Shown here: positions 33,830 to 44,829 of the stretch, piece by piece
How the letters are laid out: each line of letters begins with the position of its first letter
Position numbering within the stretch: the stretch's first letter is position 1
Assembly: GCF_024166365.1 (NCBI RefSeq)
Contig: NC_064846.1
Span: forward strand, 32,757,866-32,821,865
Direction: 5' to 3'
Origin: Elephas maximus indicus
Taxonomy: Eukaryota; Chordata; Mammalia; Proboscidea; Elephantidae
DNA length: 64,000 nucleotides
Translations under genes and position numbers: made by a program
The notes under the pieces: generated by a model
Told to the model about the DNA's origin: nothing
The model's database searches: none
What the model saw: the letters and a program-made list of their open reading frames with translations, nothing else

Positions 33830-34420
33830 TAACTGCTTCCTCTACCTAGGTAAAAAGACTTCCTCACACCAAGCCTTCTCTGATTCCCTTAGCCAAAGAT
33901 CATCTCTTTTTTCTTCTAAAGTCTCCTAGCGCTTGAATTTGTGCCTGTTATGGAGCACAATGCTTTCTGCCCTGTAGTGTAGTTACTTGTGTACATGCCT
34001 TATCTCTCCTATATTGTAAGCTCATTCATGGCAAGATCAATGTCTACCTCATTTTTGTAATTCCTCCAAAACCCTTGGAGTCATCTTTAATACCTCTTTC
34101 TTGTTTGTATCCCATATCAAGTCCATCAGCAAATTCTGTCATCTCTATTTTCAAAATAACATATACCCAGAAGATCACTAATTCTCACCAACTCCACCAA
34201 TATGACCCCAGTCCATCTCTTTCTTGGTTGACTATAATAGCCTCCTCACTGATGTCCCAGTTTACACTTTTACTCCTCTCTAGTCTATTTCACACAGTAG
34301 CCAGAGTTATCCTAATAAAATATAAGTCAGGTCATTGTCATTTCTCTGCTTGAATCCCTTCAATGACTCCTCATTTCACTCAAAATAAAAACTGCAGTTT
34401 TATCATGGCCTTTATAAAGC
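33830..34420 (+). mobile_element. L2 LINE fragments
   Basis: Long L2-like sequence: 'gacttcctcacaccaagccttctctgatt', 'attgtaagctcattcatgg', 'gtcatctttaatacctctttc' and 'aatgactcctcatttcactc'. Confidence 0.7.
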
Positions 34421-34439
34421 CTGTGCTAGCCAGTCACCA

Positions 34440-34925
34440 AGATGAGCCCCAATGATTTTCACCTCTTGCTAGTCACATCCTTGGGTAGGTCCCTTCTACG
34501 TTGAACCAGGACTGACTAGTGTGGCCAATAGAATACAGTGGAAATGATGGTATGTGACTTATAATACTAAGACATAAAAAGCCATTGTGACTTCTGCCTT
34601 ACTCTTTCTTGGATTGCTTGCTCTGGGGGAAGCCAGTTGTCATGTCCTGAGGGTACTCAAACAGTGAATGGAGAGGCCCACACAAGGAGACTGAGCCCCA
34701 CATCCCTCAGTTTCCTCCACTGATGGCAGGCACCAACTTGCTAAATATGTGAATGAGCTACTTTGCAACAGGAAATTTTCGCCCCAGGCTTCAGATGACT
34801 AGTCTCTTGAGACCCAGAGCCGGAACCACCCAGCTAAGCCATACTCTTAAATTCCTGTGTATTGTTATTTTAAGTAGCTAGATTTTAGGGCAATTTGTTA
34901 CACAGCAGCAGATAACTAATCACAA
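34440..34925 (+). mobile_element. MaLR-type LTR (MLT-like), ancient
   Basis: The end reads 'ttattttaagtagctag...gttacacagcagcagataact', the standard MLT-type U5 terminus. The body has the usual mid-LTR block near 34600-34720. Confidence 0.65.
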
Positions 34926-34939
34926 AGGCCCTGCAGGGG

Positions 34940-35400
34940 TCTGGATTCCTGTTACCTTTATGCCCTTATCTCCTTGTTCCTTTAGCTTTCCTGCCTCAGG
35001 CAGGGCCTTTGCAGTTTGCTACTCTCTCTGCTCCAAACACTTCTGCCCGGAGCCAGATTTCTCTGTGGCTTGTCCTTCAACACCTTTAAGTCTTTGTTCA
35101 AATCACACCTTCTCAGTAAGTCCTATCCTGACCCCGCATTTAAAATGACAACTCCTCCTTCCAGCGCTCCCCATCTCCCTTCCCGTGCTCTATTTTTTTA
35201 ATCTTTTTCCATGGCATCTATCACTTTATAACATACAATATGATTTACTTATATATTATGTTTATTTATTGTCTGTCTCCTCCATCCCATCCTTATTAGA
35301 ATATAAGCTCCAAGAGGACGGGGATCTATCTGTTCACTGATCTAGTCCAAGTGCTTAGAACAGTGTCTGAAACAGAGTAAGTGCTCAAGAGAAATTTGCT
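34940..35400 (+). mobile_element. L2 LINE 3' part
   Basis: The text 'aacacctttaagtctttgttcaaatcacacc' through 'aagctccaagaggacgggg' to 'gtaagtgctcaag' follows L2 up to its terminus. Confidence 0.75.
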
Positions 35401-35404
35401 GCAA

Positions 35405-36785
35405 GAGTGAGTAAAAATTTCATGAGCATACCAGATTCCTGATAGATACTTCTTGAGTGAGTTGTCAATTGTTCCTATAGCAAAGGCAGTTACACCTGGG
35501 GCATGGTGACTAGGTTTCATATGCCGGGACATACACAGAAAAATGCAAGCTACAATCTGTGAAGAGTATTGTTTTTTACTTGTATAAGTGTGTTTTGTTG
35601 TAATTCATTTTGGTTGAGGAGAGGAAACATTTAGATAGGGAAAGAATGAAGATATATAAACTTGAACCTTATAAAACTGACAATGTTTCAAACAGAAATT
35701 TCATATGATTCAACCTAATAGGTGAAAGGAAAATTAATGGTATAAAGAGAGGAAATGAGAAAGAGATGGAATCAAACCTAAGGAGAGGCATTAGCTTTGA
35801 ATAGGAAGGAGGAAACATTTTCAGAGACTAAAGGACACAGGAAATGGAGATTAAGTAGAAGGGAATTTTGAAGGTGGTAGCCACACCTCAATGGCAGTTG
35901 AAAAGTAAAATGTGGGAGGGAAAAAAAAAAGCTGCAAAGTATCTGCTTAGGGGAACAGAAAAGATTTTAGAACAATGGGTTCCAAACATTTTCTCAAGTA
36001 CTAGAGTCCTTTGTGCAAAAGCAGTAGTAAGTTAAACCTCAAATAATAAATTAGATGAACAGCAGAGCTACTTTGAATGAAGATGGGGGGTAAGGCGAGC
36101 CCCCCTTTCCAGGCCTTGCCCTTGGAGCCATCAGTTTTATGTAACTTCTTCTGGCAGAAAGGGGTGCACACCTGCATACGATTATTCCTGAGAACAGCCT
36201 CTGTGAAGATCATTCACTCATGTCCAACAACATCTACCAAGACCACCTGTCCCTCAGGCTTCTGACTTTTGCACTGGGTGTCTTGATGTCCAACCTCTCA
36301 CTCCCTCCTTGGTGACAGAAAGACTGCAACTGTAATTTCCTCTCTTTGAGCAGTCATAAAGATGCCCACCTTTATCTTGTGTGTGTAAAACTAGCATCTC
36401 CAGCCAGCCCTCCCTTCCCCTTCTCTGCCTTTATCTTCCAGGAACTCAGTCATGCATTTCTGGAGACTTGTTTTTTGGTTGGGGTGAGGACAGAGGGGCT
36501 GCCTCTCATTTCAAGCTTAAGGGAAATTTCCAACTGGGCTATATATATACTTAATCTATTCCTATGGTTATACCCAATCTATTCAGTCTGCAGAAATCCA
36601 CCTCTAACAGTACAACAGTGACAAAATGCGTCTGGAGTAGGGTGGAGGTGAAAGCTGCTGAAATTGAGGTCCAGGAGAGAGGCTAGCATGTTGGAGGGCT
36701 TGTCATCCAGGATTGTAGTGGAATGTGTCTTTAGAGAGGGACTGTGAGTCAGAGCATGCAAGGGAGTGTCCTGAATATAGTTAAT
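35405..36785. other. unassigned, intron- or intergenic-like
   Basis: A possible hAT scrap near 35970-36065 ('gggttccaaacattttctc'). I see no coding exon; the open frames at 36077-36265 and 36346-36621 lack recognisable domains. Confidence 0.4.
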
Positions 36786-36787
36786 AA

Positions 36788-36905
36788 TAGTTATCATTTA
36801 TTGAGTGTTTACTGCACGCCAGGCATTGTCTTAAGTGCTTTGCACACCTTACCTCTTGCAATCCTCTCAGTAACCCTATGAAGTGTTTCTTTTATTCTTG
36901 TTTTG
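36788..36905 (-). mobile_element. MIR SINE
   Basis: The text 'tatcatttattgagtgtttactgcacgccaggc' is a MIR end. Confidence 0.7.
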
Positions 36906-37230
36906 ATCCAGAATCTAGGATGGTGCCTGGCACATAGTACGATACTCAAGCTAGAGTTCCCTCCTCCACCAAAAACTGTGCAATGGCTTCTCACTTGGTG
37001 GAGACAAGCACACAGTACTGTGGAAGTCCAGAGGAGGAGCCCAGGACCCAAACTGAGGGAAGGGTGGATCAGAACTGGAGCTCCACCAGGACTTCAGTCT
37101 TGAAGGACAACAAAGAGCTAGCTGAAGCAGTGGGAGAAAGACATTCTAAGCAGATATCAACATGTGCAAATGCATGGAAATGTGCAACAAAATATCATGC
37201 ATTTGGGGAATAACCGTTAATGCCTTATGG
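36906..37230. other. unassigned sequence
   Basis: Nothing recognised apart from overlapping short frames on both strands. Confidence 0.35.
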
Positions 37231-37234
37231 CTAG

Positions 37235-37425
37235 AATGCAGCCATTACCATTTATCGAATGTTTATTATGTTCACACTCTTTTAAAGCATTACATAGATG
37301 ATCACATTTAATCTTTATGCAACCCTGTGAGGGAGGTAATATTATTATCCTTATTTTACTGAAAAGAAAACTAGGTGACAGAGAGGTTAGATTTCCCAAG
37401 GTCTCAAAAACTAGGAAGTGGTGGA
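37235..37425 (-). mobile_element. MIR SINE
   Basis: Nearly complete: 'catttatcgaatgtttattatg', 'aaccctgtgagggaggta' and 'gaaaactaggtgacagagagg'. Confidence 0.8.
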
Positions 37426-37565
37426 GGTGTGGGTGGGTGGTGATGGGGGGATGGATGGAACATGACAAAGAGATGAGGATCTAGAGAGGGAGTCATGGGC
37501 CAGATAGAATCCTTGTATGGCACATTAAAGAATTTTTAATTTTTACGTGTTTTCATCCTATAGAC

Positions 37566-37755
37566 CAGTGGTTCCCAAACCTGATAATAAAATGGAATCA
37601 CCTGAAGAACTTTCTGAACCTACTAATTTCTGGACAATGCCCTCCCCTGCTGTGATTCAGATTCAGTAAATCTGGCTTGGATTTGGGAAAATATAAAATT
37701 CTCCCACTTTCTACAACTGATTCTGATGCAGCCAGGTTTGAGAACCATTTCTGGA
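37566..37755. mobile_element. hAT DNA transposon fragment (MER5A-like)
   Basis: The terminal inverted repeats 'cagtggttcccaaac' (37566) and 'gtttgagaaccatttctg' (about 37736) bracket 'atggaatcacctgaag' and 'gattcagattcagtaaatctgg', the hallmark of this nonautonomous group. Confidence 0.75.
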
Positions 37756-37876
37756 GGCAACCAGGAACCATCAAAAAAGTTTTAAGTAGGACAGTGAAAT
37801 GGGCAGAGTTGGATTTTAGAAAAACTACCATGGTATAATTATATAGAGAATGGATTGATGAGAGGGGTAGTGAAAT

Positions 37877-38525
37877 TGTTACCAATCACCAATCTGACAC
37901 AAAGGGTCCTTGCCTTTTCCTGACTAAGAATACACACGAAGGACAAAATATATCTTCAGCAAGCTTTATTTTGCTTGAGTCAAGCAAAAGGAGTCAGGGG
38001 GATCTAAGCCTCTCTAAAAGACTGACTCTAAAAGGAAAGCAAGGCTAGGGCTTATATGGGTTCGGTGGAGACAATAGAGTAATGAATATTTAGTGGGCTT
38101 CTTTAAAAGGGTGGGTACTTCTCAGAATGGCGGTGCATGTCAATTAAGTTGCACAAGCATCAGAAATCCAAGATGGAACCCGCTGGTATTCAAGATGGAA
38201 CCCACTGGTATTCAAGATGGAGTCCTCTTGGCAGCCCTTGGCATCACTTATCATGGGCTATAGCACAAGCACACTGATCTTTGGCGCTATATCACCATCT
38301 TTGGAGGGCTAAGGAAGGTTAAACAGCGGTCACACTTTGTTCTTCTGCACATGTGGGAGCCTGTAAAGGGGGAAGGGACTAGAAAAACACTGAGAAGGAG
38401 ATAGTTTCAGCCTTATCATGTTGACAGGGTGTGGTTCCTGTTTACCCAGCTTCTAGGTGGTAATCTTTTAACAGCTCTTTTGTTCCACCAGCACAGTTAA
38501 CCCTATCTGTCTCTATACCCCCTGA
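37877..38525 (-). mobile_element. 3' LTR of a class I endogenous retrovirus
   Basis: On the minus strand the LTR runs from about 38525 to 37877, ending in ...GGTAACA. It has a TATA-like 'catataag' (38051-38058), a poly(A) signal AATAAA (37965-37970) about 85 bp on, and a G+T-containing U5. Its U3 holds three direct repeats at 38166-38231. The upstream edge is uncertain. The env tail directly precedes it, which is the expected order at a provirus 3' end. Its own flanking duplication is not visible. Confidence 0.75.
38166..38231 (-). promoter_or_regulatory. 22 bp direct repeats in the LTR U3, CCATCTTG motif
   Basis: Units at 38166-38187 and 38188-38209 agree at 20 of 22 bases; a third, 38210-38231, keeps only its first half. 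On the minus strand each carries CCATCTTG, a YY1-like core. Repeated U3 units are typical retroviral enhancers. Confidence 0.6.
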
Positions 38526-38688
38526 GAGGTTTCATACTCACGATTCTTTATGAGGGTGTAGGGGTGGAGATCTCTTCTTCTGTAACTTCTTCAAGCTGAC
38601 ACCGTGTTGTTGGCCTGCCTAGCACAGTAGAAATCTCTACCTATCTGGTCTAAAGTTTTGTAAGGACTGGCGGTCTCACTTTCAGGAA

Positions 38689-38850
38689 TTGGCTAGAAAA
38701 CCTGCATCATCTTGGAATTGTTGTAACCTAGAGGACACAAACTTTATCAGAAGCTTGAGGAGACAAGACCCAAAAATCAGAAGTAGAAGTATAGCAACTA
38801 GGGGGCCCAAAAAGGGTAGAAACAAAGTAATAGAAGGGAGTGCCTCCCAC
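38689..38850 (-). pseudogene. retroviral env remnant: transmembrane anchor and cytoplasmic tail
   Basis: On the minus strand an open stretch ending with TGA at 38689-38691 encodes a Leu-rich membrane-spanning helix introduced by a Gly-Pro-Leu turn, followed by a Cys and a basic tail. This is the layout at the C terminus of gammaretrovirus-like (class I) Env transmembrane subunits. The surface subunit and most of the transmembrane ectodomain are missing. It lies about 170 bp from the LTR, as expected. This is an old inactive fragment. Confidence 0.7.
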
Positions 38851-38869
38851 ACTGTCTACCAAATATCTT

Positions 38870-39070
38870 GGTCTCCCCCTCTTCTGTTTCTCCATCTCAC
38901 ACTGTTCTTTTCTTTACATTCTCTGTGGCTCTGTCTCTCCTTTCTTATGGGCTCTCTCCTTCTCACACCCTCACTTTCTAGAACTTTCCCCAGTCTCACT
39001 TTCTCTCTCTCTGTCCAATCTTTGTCTCTCTCACTCATTCTCTTCTCCTCTATCCTCCTGTATCACTTTT
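38870..39070. repeat. pyrimidine-rich low-complexity tract
   Basis: C/T-rich on the plus strand; the reverse reads as a charged Arg/Glu-rich frame (38856-39038). It may be the decayed charged end of a gag capsid or NC region, or simple sequence. I cannot decide. Confidence 0.5.
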
Positions 39071-39282
39071 TCACCCAATCTTTTTGTTTACTTTAGTCTC
39101 GCTTTTTCTTCACTAACCTGTATAGGGGCCGTAGGCTGTGGGCTAGATGGGGTATGAGAGGGCACCAATATCCTAGGAGCCTGACAAGTGCCTGTGGTTG
39201 TTTTACAGTTTCTGGGTGGGGGGAGGCTTGGACCTTATCACCGCTTCAGGCATCACCCCCGTCTTACCTGACCAGACAACAC

Positions 39283-39710
39283 TCAAGTACTTGACCAACA
39301 AGCCAGGCCCCTATATTTTTCCTTGTTTACTGCCCATCCCCATGGCTGGAGGTGTGTGACTGTCCCACCACCTGCAGTCTGGTCCTCCATCCAATTTCTG
39401 GAGTTTTTTTTGGAGCTTTGTCCTATTAAGATGATATTAACCATTTGTTGCTTTTCAGCAACTTCAGGATCTATGTCAGTGTGTCTGCTGAAGGCCTGAA
39501 AAATTCTTTCAAGGAACTCAGAGGGGCTTTCTTTAGGTCCCTGAATTACTTCATAAAATTTTGAGAGGTTTTTCAGTTTTTGTACCTCAGTTTTAAGGCC
39601 TTTTAGTAAGTGCTTTCTACAATGCCTCAGCCTACTCATGTCTTCCTTGGATTAATTGTCCCACTCTGGATCAATTCCAGGGACTGCGTTATTGGCTGGC
39701 AATTTGTCAG
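39283..39710 (-). pseudogene. retroviral gag remnant: capsid with major homology region
   Basis: A 118-codon minus-strand frame (39639 to 39283) is the C-terminal half of a gammaretrovirus-like capsid. The major homology region is clear at residues 32-46, with Gln33, Gly34, Glu37, Phe42 and Arg45 in the conserved spacing. The same frame continues upstream past a stop (near 39653) into more capsid-like sequence. Protease, RT and integrase are absent between this and the env tail only about 430 bp away, so pol has been deleted. Several stops show it is not functional. Confidence 0.8.
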
Positions 39711-39839
39711 GATTTTGGGGGCTTTATTGGTCCAACAAATTTTCTATTTACTAAACACTAATAGAAAAAAGATAAGAGTGGACAGTCTTTTGTGTTCTGT
39801 TTGATTGGCTTTATGTGAAAAGTTCTCTAAAAGAAAATT

Positions 39840-40145
39840 TTCAGGATTGTCTCATCTATTGTCTTTATCTCAGGGCTCAGTTGGTGTGTCTTTGTGAGTC
39901 CTTGTGAATCCTTGGGAGCCCAGCTTCAGCTGGGTTACATTCTCTATGCTCAAGGACAGGGAACACATCAATGATCAATACCTGGACTTAGTTGAGCTCC
40001 TAGATGGCAGCCACTGCAGGCTCTTTAAACTCACGGTGCTGGCTTTCCACTGGATACCACCTGGTTCTTCACCAGGATCTTAAGTAAGAGCAAAGTTCTC
40101 ATCAATTCAGACTCAATGTACATCAATATTTTAGTCCAAGGCTTT
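39840..40145. other. unassigned stretch between retroviral remnants
   Basis: It should contain the end of one provirus or the leader of another, but I recognise neither an LTR edge nor a primer-binding site. Confidence 0.35.
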
Positions 40146-40149
40146 CCTT

Positions 40150-40590
40150 TTGCCTTTTGAGTATATAAGACAATAGAGGATAGATTCTATTATGTCTAAT
40201 ACTATCAGGACCATCCCTTGCAGTAGTGACCTAGCTCATGTACTTATTCTTGGTAGTAACCAACCCAATAAATCTGGTGTTTGTGAGGGTATTACAGTGT
40301 GTAACCAAGTAGCTTGTTGTCCAATTCTATGTGTTCTACTTCTTTTGTGTTATTTAACAAGAAGTATTTGGTACAGCACAGACTACACTTTTCTTGGACC
40401 AATAAATAAAAATCTAAGGCTATTCTGTTATGTCATGTCACCTTGGCTTAATGAGGCCAGAGATCACTGTTGTGTTTCCATCCCACTAGCAACTTCATCT
40501 GTTATTTGTCCCATAGTGACTGATAAATTTCTTAAAGATTTCTCCAATTCCAATAGGAATTAAAAATACCCACCATACCCTGAGTGTTGG
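40150..40590 (-). pseudogene. possible second env transmembrane remnant
   Basis: On the minus strand, frame-shifted pieces follow the order of a retroviral transmembrane subunit: a short hydrophobic IPIGIG-like segment (about 40550), a heptad-type helix, a C-x6-C-like pair, and a hydrophobic anchor near 40160-40200 introduced by a GWLP turn. No single frame is open. The plus-strand 123-codon frame here (40192-40563) would then be antisense noise. Its place upstream of gag on the same strand does not fit one simple provirus. Confidence 0.4.
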
Positions 40591-40594
40591 ACCA

Positions 40595-41285
40595 AAGGGC
40601 TTTTTTTTTCTCTGACTCTTGTTTTCAAGTGGGTAACAAATCTAACACTACCTTTTTAATATTTGCTATGGATAGAAAGATAATCTTGAAGTTGCCAAAG
40701 TATACCGTCCATGCATTTATCAGGAATTTAAACAAGAAATTGTCTACATAAATTCACTATCAGTTGGAAAGGGATCATCTAAACTAGTATAGGTGAATAT
40801 ATCACATAAAAAGCATATCTAGAAGGAACACACAACGTTTATCCAGCGAAAACAGAAAATATAGAAGAACTTACACATGACAACTAAGTTTTCATTAGAG
40901 AATTGATGATTACCAAGATAATACAGGATGGACTTCTCCTGTTGGAGGTCTCCAATTAATCTGTCTAAAACATACTAAATGTACTCCCTGAGGGCAAGCT
41001 GCCCCTCCTTGGTTTACCTATTAACAGTCATGGGTCACTTTCTCAGAAGCAGAAGTGGAATCTAAGACAAAATGGAGTCTGACTCATGAGATCGATCTCC
41101 TCTGAGAACATGGTTTTCTTAAGGCAGATAATTTTCTCCATAGCGAGAGGGTGAGAGTTTGATTATAAACATTAGACAGGTATTTTATACAACATTGTCT
41201 TGAAGAATGGTTAAACTGATTACTGATTTACCCTAACCATAACTCTGTTTACTAATCTTGGGAGTCAGTTTCTCAGAACAGGCTG
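40595..41285. other. unassigned, possibly more retroviral sequence
   Basis: The text 'gacaaaatggagtctgactcatgag' near 41069 has an LTR flavour, but no structure can be closed around it. Confidence 0.3.
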
Positions 41286-41330
41286 AATTCTTTAAAAAAT
41301 AAAAGCACAACGCCCAGAGCAAGAATAGTC

Positions 41331-42205
41331 TTGTTAGTTTATCTGAATGAAAGTGCCTTCCTGGAATTTCCAGATGCAGAATACAAAAGATTAATATACA
41401 GAACCCTTCAAGACATCAGGAAGGAAATCAGGCAATACACAGAACAAGCCAAAGAACACACAGATAAAGCAATTGAAAAAATTAAAAAGATTATTCAGGA
41501 ACATAATGAAAAATTTAATAAGCTGGAAAAATCCATAGACAGAGAAAAAAAGAGAGCAATCAGAAATTCAGAAGATTAGCAATAAAATTGCAGAAGTGGA
41601 CAACTCAATAGAAAGTCAGAGGAGTAGAATTGAGCAAGTGGAAGGGAGAATTTGTGAACTTGAAGATAAAGCACTTGGCACCAATACATATGAAGAAAAA
41701 TCAGATAGAAGAATTAAAAAAAAAATGAAGAAACCTTAAGAATCACATGGGACTCTATCAAGAGAAATAACATACAAGTGACTGGAGTTCCAGAACAGGG
41801 AGGAATAACAGAAAATACAGAAAGAACAGTTGAAGATTTTCTGGCAGAATACTTCTCTGACATCATGAAAGATGAGAAGATATCTATCCAAGACGCTCAT
41901 CGAACTCCACATAAGGTAGATTTTAAAAGAAAGTCGCCAAGACGTATTATATACAAACTTGCCAAAACCAAAGATAAAGAATTTTAAGAGCAGCTAGAGA
42001 TAAACGAAAAGTCACCTACAAAGGAGAGTCATTAAGAATAAACTTGGACTACTCAGCAGAAACCGTGCAGACAAGAAGGCAATAGGATGACTTATATGAA
42101 AAACTGAAGGAAAAAAATTCCCAGCCAAAAATCATATATCCAGCAAAACTGTCTCTCAAATATGAAAGTGAAATTAGGGCATTTCCAGATAAACAGAAAT
42201 ACTAA
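41331..42205 (+). pseudogene. L1 ORF1 remnant
   Basis: ORF1p is the RNA-binding chaperone of L1 particles. Frame 41331-41579 holds a Glu/Lys-rich coiled coil. Frame 41778-41987 matches the RNA-recognition part: VTGVPEQ, then a conserved EDFLAEYF-like helix and the basic RTPHKVDFKRKSPR run. The C-terminal domain is readable to about 42205 in a different frame. At least three frameshifts or stops separate these. Confidence 0.8.
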
Positions 42206-42629
42206 AGGGAATCCTTTGGTTAGAAAATCAATACTATCAGGTATCAGCCCAAGACTAGAACACTGAGCAGAGCAATCAGATGTCAACCCAGACAGGGAAA
42301 TCACAAAAATAAATCAAGATTAAAAAATGCTCAAAATGGAAACAGTGATGTTATTATGCAAAAGAAGACAACATTAAAACAATGGAGACTAAGAAATGTA
42401 GTCATAGATCTTTCAGATGGAGATGAAGCCAAGGTGATACAAAGAAATAAAAATTAGGTTTAAATTTAGAAAAATAGCTGTAAATATTAAGGTAACCACA
42501 AAGGAGAATAACTACTCATCAAAATAAAATACAAGAAAAAAATAGACTCAGCAGAAACAAAATCAACAACAACAACGAATATGAGGAAAAGACAATATAT
42601 AAAGATAACCTACTCAGCACAAAAAATTA

Positions 42630-43952
42630 AGTGGGAAAAAGAAACTGTCAACAACACACAAAACAAGACACCAAAATGCTAACACTAAATTCATACCTAT
42701 CCATAATTATGCTGAATGTAAATGGATTAAATGCACGAATAAAGAGACAGAGAGTGGCAGAATGGATAACAAAACACAATCCATTTATATGCTGCCTACA
42801 AGAGACACACCTTAGACTTAGAGGCATAAACGAACTAAAGCTGGAAGGTTGGAAAACAATATACCAAGCAAACAACAATCAAAAAAGAGCAGGAGTGGCA
42901 ATATTCATTTCTGACAAAATAGACTTTAAAGTTAAATCCATCTTAAAGATTAAGGAATGACACTATATAAGGATTAAAGGGACAATATACCAGGAGGATA
43001 TAACTATATTAAATATTTATGCACCCAATGACAGGATGGCAAGATATATAAAACAATCTCTATCAGCATTGAAAAGTGAGATAGACAGCTCCACAATAAT
43101 AGTAGGAGACTTCAACACACCACTTTTGGTGAAGGACCGGACATCCAGAAAGAAGCTCAATAAAGACATGGAAGCTCTAAATACCACAATCAACCAACTT
43201 GACCTCATAGACATATGCAGAACACTCCACCCAACAGCAAACAAGTATACTTTCTTTTCTAGTGCACATGGAACATTCTCTAGAATAGACCACATATTAG
43301 GTCATAAAGCAAGCCTTAGCAGACTCCAAAACATTGAAATATGACAAAGCATCTTCTCTGACCATAAGGCCATAAAAGTAGAAATCAATAACAGAAAATT
43401 CACGGAAAAGAAATCAAACACTTGGAAACTGAACAATACCCTGCTCAAAAAAGACTGGATTATAGAAGACATTAAGGATGGAGTAAAGAAATTCATAGAA
43501 TCCAATAAGAATGAAAACACTTTCTATCGGAACCTTTGGGATGCAGCGAAAGCAGTGCTCAGAGGTCAATTTATATCAATAAATCCACACGTCTAAAGAC
43601 AAGAGTCAAAATCAAAGAATTATCCCTACAACTTGGACAAACAGAAACAGAGCAACAAAAGAAACCCTTGGGCACCAGAAGAAAACAAATAATAAAAATT
43701 AGAGCTGAACTAAATGAAATAGAAAACAGAAAAACAATTGAAATAATTAACAAGACCAAAAGCTTGTTCTTTGAAAAAATCAACAAAATTGATAAACCAT
43801 TGGCCAAACTGACAAAAGAAAGACAGGAGAGGAAGCAAATAATCCAAATAAGAAATGAGATGGGCGATATTACGACAGACCCAACAGAAATTAAAAGAAT
43901 CATACCAGATTACTTTGAAAAAAATTATACTCTAACAAATTCAAAAACCTAG
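42630..43952 (+). pseudogene. L1 ORF2: endonuclease part
   Basis: Frames 42631-42960, 43036-43344 and 43536-43952 carry the endonuclease and linker. Unlike the copy at 13486-14805, the GDFNTP block (43109 on) keeps its catalytic Asp, and LNVNG, QET and SRIDH are also present. Stops at 42958 and 43342 and a shift near 43535 break it. Confidence 0.9.
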
Positions 43953-43957
43953 AAGAA

Positions 43958-44707
43958 ATGGATGAATTTCTAGAAACACATTACCTACCTAAACTAACAC
44001 AAACAGAGGTAGAACAACTGAATAGACCCATAACAAAAGAAGAGATTGAAAAGGTAATGAAAAAACTCCCAACAAAAAAAAGCCCTGGCCCGGAGGGCTT
44101 CACTGCAGAGGTCTACCAAACTTTCAGAGAAGAGTTAACACCACTACTACTAAAGGCATTTCAGAGCACAGAAAAGGATGGAATACTCCCAAACTCATTC
44201 TATGAAGCCACCATATCCCTGATACCAAAACCAGGTAAAGACACCACAAAAAAAGAAAATTACAGACCTATATCCCTTCTGAACTTAGATGCAAAAATCG
44301 TCAACAAAATCCTAGCCAATAGAATTCAACAACATATCAGAAAAATGATTCACCATGACCAAGTGGGATTCACACCAGGTATGCAGGGATTGTTCAACAT
44401 TAGAAAAACAATTAATGTAATCAATCATATAAATAAAACGAAAGACAAGAAACACATGATCTTATCAATTGATGCAGAAAAGGCATTTGACAAAGTTCAA
44501 CACCCATTCTTGACAAAAACTCTCAGCAAAATAGGAATAGAAGGAAACTTCCTCAACATAATAAAGGGCATTTATACAAGCCAATTGTCAAATCTTCCTA
44601 CATGGAGAGAGCCTGAAAGCTGGCCTTTACCACCACTCTTATTAGACATTGTGCTGGAGGTCCTAGCCAGAGCAATTAGGCTAGATAAAGAAATAAAGGG
44701 CATCTAA
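43958..44707 (+). pseudogene. L1 ORF2: first part of the reverse transcriptase
   Basis: 249 open codons contain the RT N-terminal blocks: KKSPGPEGF, the LIPKPGKD motif, NYRPISLLN, and SIDAEKAFD with the first catalytic Asp. A deletion near 44590-44630 removes the RQGCPLSP block. The FADD sequence follows at about 44739-44750 after a stop. Confidence 0.9.
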
Positions 44708-44829
44708 ATTGGCAAGGAAGATGTAAAAATATCTCTATTTGCAGATGATATGATCTTATACACAGAAAACCCTAAGGAATCCTCAAGAAAACTACTGAAA
44801 CTAATAGAAGAGTTCAGCAGAGTATCCAG

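Noticed and set aside
38856-39157. Open frames on both strands through a C/T-rich tract
   Set aside because: Simple-sequence composition keeps frames open. No recognisable protein family beyond a vague charged segment.
40192-40563. Plus-strand 123-codon Cys-rich frame that could look like a small secreted or membrane protein
   Set aside because: It lies opposite a probable env remnant, has no supporting signal peptide or splice context, and is better explained as antisense noise.
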